The notes under the pieces: model-generated
Seen by the model: only the letters and a program-made list of their open reading frames with translations
Database searches by the model: none
What the model was told of the DNA's origin: nothing
Program-made: the position numbers and the translations under genes
Shown: positions 59,655 through 64,000 of the stretch, piece after piece
Layout of the letters: the number at the start of each line of letters is the position of its first letter
Numbering within the stretch: the stretch's first letter is position 1
Assembly (NCBI RefSeq): GCF_014207745.1
Contig: NZ_JACHJB010000001.1
Span: forward strand, 1,426,001 to 1,490,000
Reading direction: 5' to 3'
Source of the DNA: Nonomuraea muscovyensis
GTDB lineage: Bacteria; Actinomycetota; Actinomycetes; Streptosporangiales; Streptosporangiaceae
Length of the DNA stretch: 64,000 nt

Positions 59655-60239
59655 TCAGCCGACGGCCTCGCCGAGCTCGTCCACGCTGGGCTTCAGGGGC
59701 GGGACGCGTCCCTCCAGGTGGTCGAGCGCCTCCTCCACCGACGTCGTCCACGAGATGGCGTCGAAGACGTTGGCCCGGGTGAAACCCTGGTCGTACATGG
59801 ACTCCACCAGGGCGCGCAGCGGGGCGTACAGACCCCACGGGTCGAGGATGACCAGGGGCTTGGCGTGGATGCCGAGAACCCGGGCCGTCCAGATCTCGAA
59901 CAGCTCCTCCAGCGTGCCGATGCCGCCGGGCAGCACGAGGAAGGCGTCGGAGCGGGCGTCCATGACCCCCTTGCGCTCGCGCATGTCGGCGGTGACGACC
60001 AGCTCGTCGGAGCCCCGGTCGGCGATCTCGACGTCCACCAGGACCTGCGGGATCACGCCGATCGTGCGGCCCCCCGCCGCACGGGCCGCCGAGGTGACGG
60101 CGCCCATGCAGGAGACGGTGGCGCCGCCGCTGACCAGCGTGTGACCACGCTCGGCCAGCTCGGCGCCCACGCGCGTCGCCAGGTCGAGATACTTGGGGTC
60201 GATCTTCTGGCTGGATGAGCAAAAGACACAGACGTTCAC
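59655..60239 (-). CDS. LOG family (TIGR00730) Rossmann-fold protein
   Basis: 194 residues. Starts NVCVFCSSSQKIDPKYLDLA, has LVSGGATVSCMG and the diagnostic PGGIGTLEELFE. LOG enzymes release cytokinin bases from nucleoside 5'-monophosphates; bacterial relatives act on AMP-like substrates and were once mislabelled lysine decarboxylases. The usual SGGG(x)GLMG is SGGATVSCMG here, a small change in the phosphate loop. GTG 60239 lies 11 nt after the stop of a second LOG gene, so the pair is an operon of paralogues. Confidence 0.88.
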   Translation of the reverse strand: MNVCVFCSSSQKIDPKYLDLATRVGAELAERGHTLVSGGATVSCMGAVTSAARAAGGRTIGVIPQVLVDVEIADRGSDELVVTADMRERKGVMDARSDAFLVLPGGIGTLEELFEIWTARVLGIHAKPLVILDPWGLYAPLRALVESMYDQGFTRANVFDAISWTTSVEEALDHLEGRVPPLKPSVDELGEAVG

Positions 60240-60250
60240 GACAGGTCAGC

Positions 60251-61048
<798 letters not shown>

Positions 61049-61055
61049 GCGGATC

Positions 61056-61061
61056 ACGCTA
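61056..61061 (-). promoter_or_regulatory. -10 box of a leaderless promoter (LOG operon)
   Basis: TAGCGT seven nt before ATG 61048. Confidence 0.5.
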
Positions 61062-61169
61062 GTCCCCTTCGCGGGTCTCCGGCTCCCCCTCGGCAGGCGA
61101 GGTCACCTGCCGCGCCGGGAGGCGTCCGGGCCTCCTCGGGGAGGATTCGAGCCAATACGGAGGGGCGTA

Positions 61170-61277
61170 ATGCCTGGTGGACGGCCCATGAAGGGCTCGC
61201 AAAAAATCTTGGAAAAAGCAGGGAACCGGATTTCGACTTCCCTGCGTCTAACTGCCGAGGGTGCTGCTCGGGACTGA
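61170..61277 (+). CDS. Hidden 35-residue small protein with atypical codon use
   Basis: Frame MPGGRPMKGSQKILEKAGNR then ISTSLRLTAEGAARD. The ATG has GGAGGGG four nt upstream, and the TGA opens the stem of a 15-bp terminator, so it is a complete transcription and translation unit. Only 19 of 35 codons end in G or C, far below the neighbours. The central KGSQKILEKAGN...SLRLTAEGAARD could form an amphipathic basic helix. It lies alone between dapE and the LOG operon. No family recognised; transfer or regulatory function are both possible. Confidence 0.6.
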   Translation: MPGGRPMKGSQKILEKAGNRISTSLRLTAEGAARD

Positions 61278-61322
61278 AAGTGGCTTTCCCCGCCAAATGG
61301 CCGGCGAGGAAAGCCACTTTCA
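61275..61322. terminator. Bidirectional terminator overlapping the small gene and dapE ends
   Basis: TGAAAGTGGCTTTCC (61275-61289) pairs perfectly with GGAAAGCCACTTTCA (61308-61322), a 15-bp stem. The left arm contains the stop codon of the small gene and the right arm that of dapE, so both convergent transcripts end here. Confidence 0.88.
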
Positions 61323-62375
61323 CTTTGTCAGCCAGTCCACCATGGCCCGCTCGCTTTCCACGATCTTGGTCAGCGACACGTACTCCCCCTGCTGGTGCGC
61401 CAGGTTGGGGTCGCCCGGCCCGTAGTTGACCGCCGGCACCCCCAGCGCCGCGAACCTGGCCACGTCGGTCCATCCCAGCTTGGCCCGGGGTTCGCCGCCC
61501 ACGGCCGCGGCGAAGGCCGCCGCCACCGGGTGGGTCAGACCCGGGCGGGCCGCCGGCGCCCCGTCCGTGAAGGTCACCTCGAAGCCGTCGAACACCTCGC
61601 GCACGTGCTCCTGCGCCTCCTCCAGGCCGAGGTCGGGCGCGAAGCGGTAGTTGACCGTCACCACGCAGGAGTCGGGGATCACGTTCCCGGCGACGCCGCC
61701 GCGGACGCCGACGGCGTTCAGCCCCTCGTGGTAGCGCAGCCCGTCGACGACCGGCTGCCGCGCCTGGTAGGCGTTGAGCCTGGCCAGCACCGGCTCGATG
61801 CCGTGGATGGCGTTGACGCCGAACCACGACCTGGCGCTGTGGGAGCGCTTGCCGGTCACCAGCACCTCGGCGCGCAGCGTGCCCTGGCAGCCGCCCTCGA
61901 TGACCCCGTCGGTCGGCTCCATGAGCACCGCGAAGTCGGCGGCCAGCCAGTCCGCGTGGTCGCGGGCCACCCGGGTCAGGCCGTTGCGCTCGGCCTCGAT
62001 CTCCTCGCAGTCGTAGAAGACGTAGGTGACGTCGCGGTTGGGGGCGGGCACCGTGGCCGCCAGCTTCAGCGCGACCGCGACGCCCGCCTTCATGTCGGAG
62101 GTGCCGCAGCCGTGGAGCAGGTCGCCCTCGACGCGGCTCGGCAGGTTGCCGTGCACCGGCACGGTGTCGAGGTGGCCGGCGATGAGGACGCGTTCGCCGC
62201 GGCCGAGCGAGGTGCGGGCGACGATCGTCTCGCCCGACCGGTCGAGCGTGAGGTGGGGCAGCGCGCCGAGGGCCCGCTCCACCTCGCCGGCCAGCACCTG
62301 CTCGGCGCCGCTCACCGACTCGATGTCCACGATGGCGGCGGTCAGCGCCCGCACGTCCTGCGTCAGGTCCAGCAT
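61320..62375 (-). CDS. dapE: Succinyl-diaminopimelate desuccinylase DapE
   Basis: 351 residues, M20 family. VLIAGHLDTVPVHG (His/Asp), CGTSDMKAGVAVAL (bridging Asp), FYDCEEIEAERNGL (general base Glu) and the last His in NLAHQQGEY complete the binuclear zinc site. It removes succinate from N-succinyl-LL-diaminopimelate in lysine/DAP synthesis. The ATG overlaps the dapD stop by one base (TGATG), so the two pathway enzymes are translationally coupled. Confidence 0.94.
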   Translation of the reverse strand: MLDLTQDVRALTAAIVDIESVSGAEQVLAGEVERALGALPHLTLDRSGETIVARTSLGRGERVLIAGHLDTVPVHGNLPSRVEGDLLHGCGTSDMKAGVAVALKLAATVPAPNRDVTYVFYDCEEIEAERNGLTRVARDHADWLAADFAVLMEPTDGVIEGGCQGTLRAEVLVTGKRSHSARSWFGVNAIHGIEPVLARLNAYQARQPVVDGLRYHEGLNAVGVRGGVAGNVIPDSCVVTVNYRFAPDLGLEEAQEHVREVFDGFEVTFTDGAPAARPGLTHPVAAAFAAAVGGEPRAKLGWTDVARFAALGVPAVNYGPGDPNLAHQQGEYVSLTKIVESERAMVDWLTK

Positions 62376-63208
62376 CAGGTGTTCACTCCGTGTTCGCGCA
62401 GCACCTCGTTGAGCGCCGCCTTGTCGTGCCGCCGGCCGGGCTCCAGCCGCTTGATCACCAGAACGCACGGCATGCCGAACGTGCCGCCGGGGAACTCCTT
62501 GGGCCTGGTGCCGCCCACGGCCACGCACCAGTCGGGGATCCGGCCGCGGCCCAGCTCCTCGCCGGTCTGCACGTCCACGACGGGCATCGACGCCGACAGG
62601 ATGGTGCCCGCGCCCACGACGGCGCCGCGTCCCACCCGGGCCCCCTCGACGATCATCGCCCGGCTGCCGATCAGCGCCTCGTCCTCGATCACCACCGGCA
62701 CGGCGCCCGGCGGCTCCAGCACGCCGCCGATGCCCACGCCGCCCGACAGGTGCACCTCCCGGCCGATCTGCGCGCAGGAGCCGACCGTGGCCCACGTGTC
62801 GACCATCGTGCCGGAGTCGACGTACGCGCCGATGTTGACGAAGGACGGCATCAGCACCACCCCGGGGGCGGCGTACGAGCCCCAGCGCGCGATGGCGCCC
62901 GGCACCACCCGCACGCCGTCGAAGGTGGTCTTGAGCGGGTGGCGGTCGTGGTGCTGGAAGTCGCCCACCTGGGAGCGGATCATGCCGAGCACCCTGAAGG
63001 ACAGCAGGATCGCCCGCTTGGCCCGCTCGTCCACCACGACCTGGTCGCCCACCACCTCGGCGACGCGCGCCTTGCCCGTGTCGAGCAGGTCGACCGCGGT
63101 CACCACCACGGCGCGCGCCTCCGCGTCGTCCGGCGACAGCTCCGCGCGGCGCTCCCACAGGCGGTCGACCGCCGGGGGTAGCGGCGAGGTCGTGCTCTGC
63201 TGACTCAT
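62375..63208 (-). CDS. dapD: 2,3,4,5-tetrahydropyridine-2,6-dicarboxylate N-succinyltransferase DapD
   Basis: 277 residues. A left-handed beta-helix of hexapeptide repeats (PGVVLMPSFVNIGAYVDSGT, MVDTWATVGSCAQIG, VEGARVGRGAVVGAGTIL) with the catalytic MVDTWATVGS region and C-terminal RRHDKAALNEVLR. It succinylates tetrahydrodipicolinate, the step before DapE on the succinylase route after transamination. ATG 63208 appears leaderless (TAAGCT eight nt upstream) and diverges from an exported protein whose start is only 38 nt away. Confidence 0.94.
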   Translation of the reverse strand: MSQQSTTSPLPPAVDRLWERRAELSPDDAEARAVVVTAVDLLDTGKARVAEVVGDQVVVDERAKRAILLSFRVLGMIRSQVGDFQHHDRHPLKTTFDGVRVVPGAIARWGSYAAPGVVLMPSFVNIGAYVDSGTMVDTWATVGSCAQIGREVHLSGGVGIGGVLEPPGAVPVVIEDEALIGSRAMIVEGARVGRGAVVGAGTILSASMPVVDVQTGEELGRGRIPDWCVAVGGTRPKEFPGGTFGMPCVLVIKRLEPGRRHDKAALNEVLREHGVNT

Positions 63209-63245
63209 GGCCCGTGAGCTTATCCGGCCGGGTAGGTTCTTCAGC
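63209..63245. promoter_or_regulatory. Compact divergent leaderless promoters
   Basis: Within 37 nt are a minus-strand TAAGCT (63222-63217, eight nt before dapD) and a plus-strand TAGGTT (63233-63238, seven nt before GTG 63246). The -35 region of each must lie over the other promoter or inside the other gene. Confidence 0.55.
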
Positions 63246-64000
63246 GTGCGGCTGCGTTTCTCCCGCGGTGTCATCACCATCGCGGCCATCGTCGTGGTGC
63301 TCGCGGTGGGGATCTCCGTGGGCCTCTACCACCTGCTCAAGAAGGCGACGCCGCTGGCCGTTCCGGAGGCCTACTGCAGCGTGCGCACGCCCGCGGGCAC
63401 CGACGAGCTCGACATCGAGCAGGCGCAGATCTCCGCCACCATCGCGGCCGTCGCCGCGCGGCGCAAGCTGCCCGAGCGGGCCGTGGTGATCGCCTACGCG
63501 ACGGCGTTGCAGGAGTCGAAGCTCGCCAACCTCGCCTACGGCGACCGTGACTCGGTCGGGGTGTTCCAGCAGCGCCCGTCACAGGGCTGGGGCTCGGTCA
63601 AGCAGCTCATGGACCCGGTCTACGCGACGAACAAGTTCTTCGCCGCGCTGGTCAAGGTGAAGAACTACCGCAAGGTCCCGCTGGCCGAGGCCGCGCAGGC
63701 GGTGCAGCGGTCGGCGGGCGGCTACGCCTACGCCCCGCACGAGGAACGGGCCAAGATCCTCGCGGCGGCGTTCACCGGCCGCGTCCCCCGGGCCGTGCAC
63801 TGCTGGTACCCGCCCGCCACGGCCGGGGGTGCCAAGGGTTCCGAGGGGGCCAAGGGTTCCGATGGGCGCAGCGCCCAGCCGCGGGCGAAGACCGCCGAGG
63901 CGCGCCGGCAGCTCGCGCGGGCGATGGGCAGCACCGCCGTCACCGGCGAGAGGCGCGGGTGGCTGATCGCCGCGTGGTCCGTGGCGCACGCGCAGAAGTA
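63246..64000 (+). CDS. Exported lysozyme/transglycosylase-like protein, 3' truncated by the window
   Basis: At least 251 residues, open to the window end. An N-terminal membrane helix or signal anchor (GVITIAAIVVVLAVGISVGL) precedes YCSVRTPAGTDELDIEQAQI, then AYATALQESKLANLAYGDRD and SVGVFQQRPSQGWGSVKQLM, which resemble the catalytic-Glu region (LQES) and substrate loops of lysozyme-like exported proteins of actinomycetes. Ala/Gly/Lys-rich linker (GGAKGSEGAKGS) follows. GTG 63246 has TAGGTT seven nt upstream and no ribosome binding site. Probably acts in the wall; a muramidase activity is inferred, not shown. Confidence 0.8.
   Translation, partial: MRLRFSRGVITIAAIVVVLAVGISVGLYHLLKKATPLAVPEAYCSVRTPAGTDELDIEQAQISATIAAVAARRKLPERAVVIAYATALQESKLANLAYGDRDSVGVFQQRPSQGWGSVKQLMDPVYATNKFFAALVKVKNYRKVPLAEAAQAVQRSAGGYAYAPHEERAKILAAAFTGRVPRAVHCWYPPATAGGAKGSEGAKGSDGRSAQPRAKTAEARRQLARAMGSTAVTGERRGWLIAAWSVAHAQK

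Overview
The window is high-GC DNA with GTG starts, strong G/C bias in third codon positions and many leaderless-looking starts. It carries AdnAB, Ku with a stand-alone LigD-type polymerase, mycosins, a SigE/RseA/HtrA/TatB group and DUF3107, DUF3117 and DUF6758 proteins. This points to an actinomycete, most likely a Streptosporangiales-type organism (Nonomuraea/Streptosporangium-like); the genus is inference. No rRNA, tRNA, CRISPR array, transposase or integrase was seen.

Layout. 1-7.9 kb: the end of a PLP-dependent decarboxylase, convergent with adnA-adnB (double-strand-break helicase-nuclease) and a hidden 37-residue membrane peptide. 8-13.1 kb: a very large CtpI-like P-type ATPase with an apparent one-base frameshift and a small membrane protein. 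13.2-17.5 kb: Uma2-type nuclease, CDP-glycerol glycerophosphotransferase, alkyltransferase-like protein and a hypothetical. 17.5-21.6 kb: two tandem pairs of [anchored Cys-containing protein + mycosin]. 21.6-23.8 kb: moeZ and an alpha/beta hydrolase. 24.1-25.7 kb: three tandem paralogous small secreted proteins, each with its own ribosome binding site and terminator. 25.8-28 kb: ku diverging from a decayed ATP-dependent ligase and a LigD-type polymerase. 28-33.5 kb: small acidic protein, TetR, DUF3107, ferritin-like protein, DEAD-box RNA helicase, hydrolase. 33.7-46.9 kb: a variable stretch with a RecB-like nuclease, a degenerate metallo-beta-lactamase-fold protein, NUDIX, a 1005-residue Asp-box surface protein, CPBP protease, exported proteins, CoA-ester lyase, P450, a hydrolase and a DMT transporter. 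47-63.2 kb: MgtE-N/CBS protein, DUF1003, MarR, mrp, tatB, htrA, rseA, sigE, O-methyltransferase, pepA, DUF3117, enoyl-CoA hydratase, tag, a DivIVA-like anchored protein, two LOG proteins, dapE and dapD. The window ends inside a lysozyme-like exported protein.

From memory of Mycobacterium tuberculosis gene order, much of 1-32 kb matches the Rv3201c-Rv3211 neighbourhood and 47-63 kb the Rv1201c-Rv1232c neighbourhood. Both appear to be conserved actinobacterial core blocks. The ATPase, teichoic-acid, mycosin, secreted-triplet and end-joining genes look like insertions into the first block.

The most novel item is the secreted triplet. Each mature protein ends in about 25 strictly alternating residues. 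One face runs from Lys/Arg through His to Asp, and the other from Val/Ile through Asn to Ala. This resembles ionic self-complementary, fibril-forming peptides. Other notable items are a ligase pseudogene next to ku with its catalytic Lys replaced, a perfect ECF-type promoter upstream of sigE, a recurring TAnnnT box 6-8 nt before starts that lack a ribosome binding site, and small genes hidden at 7.8, 56.5 and 61.2 kb.
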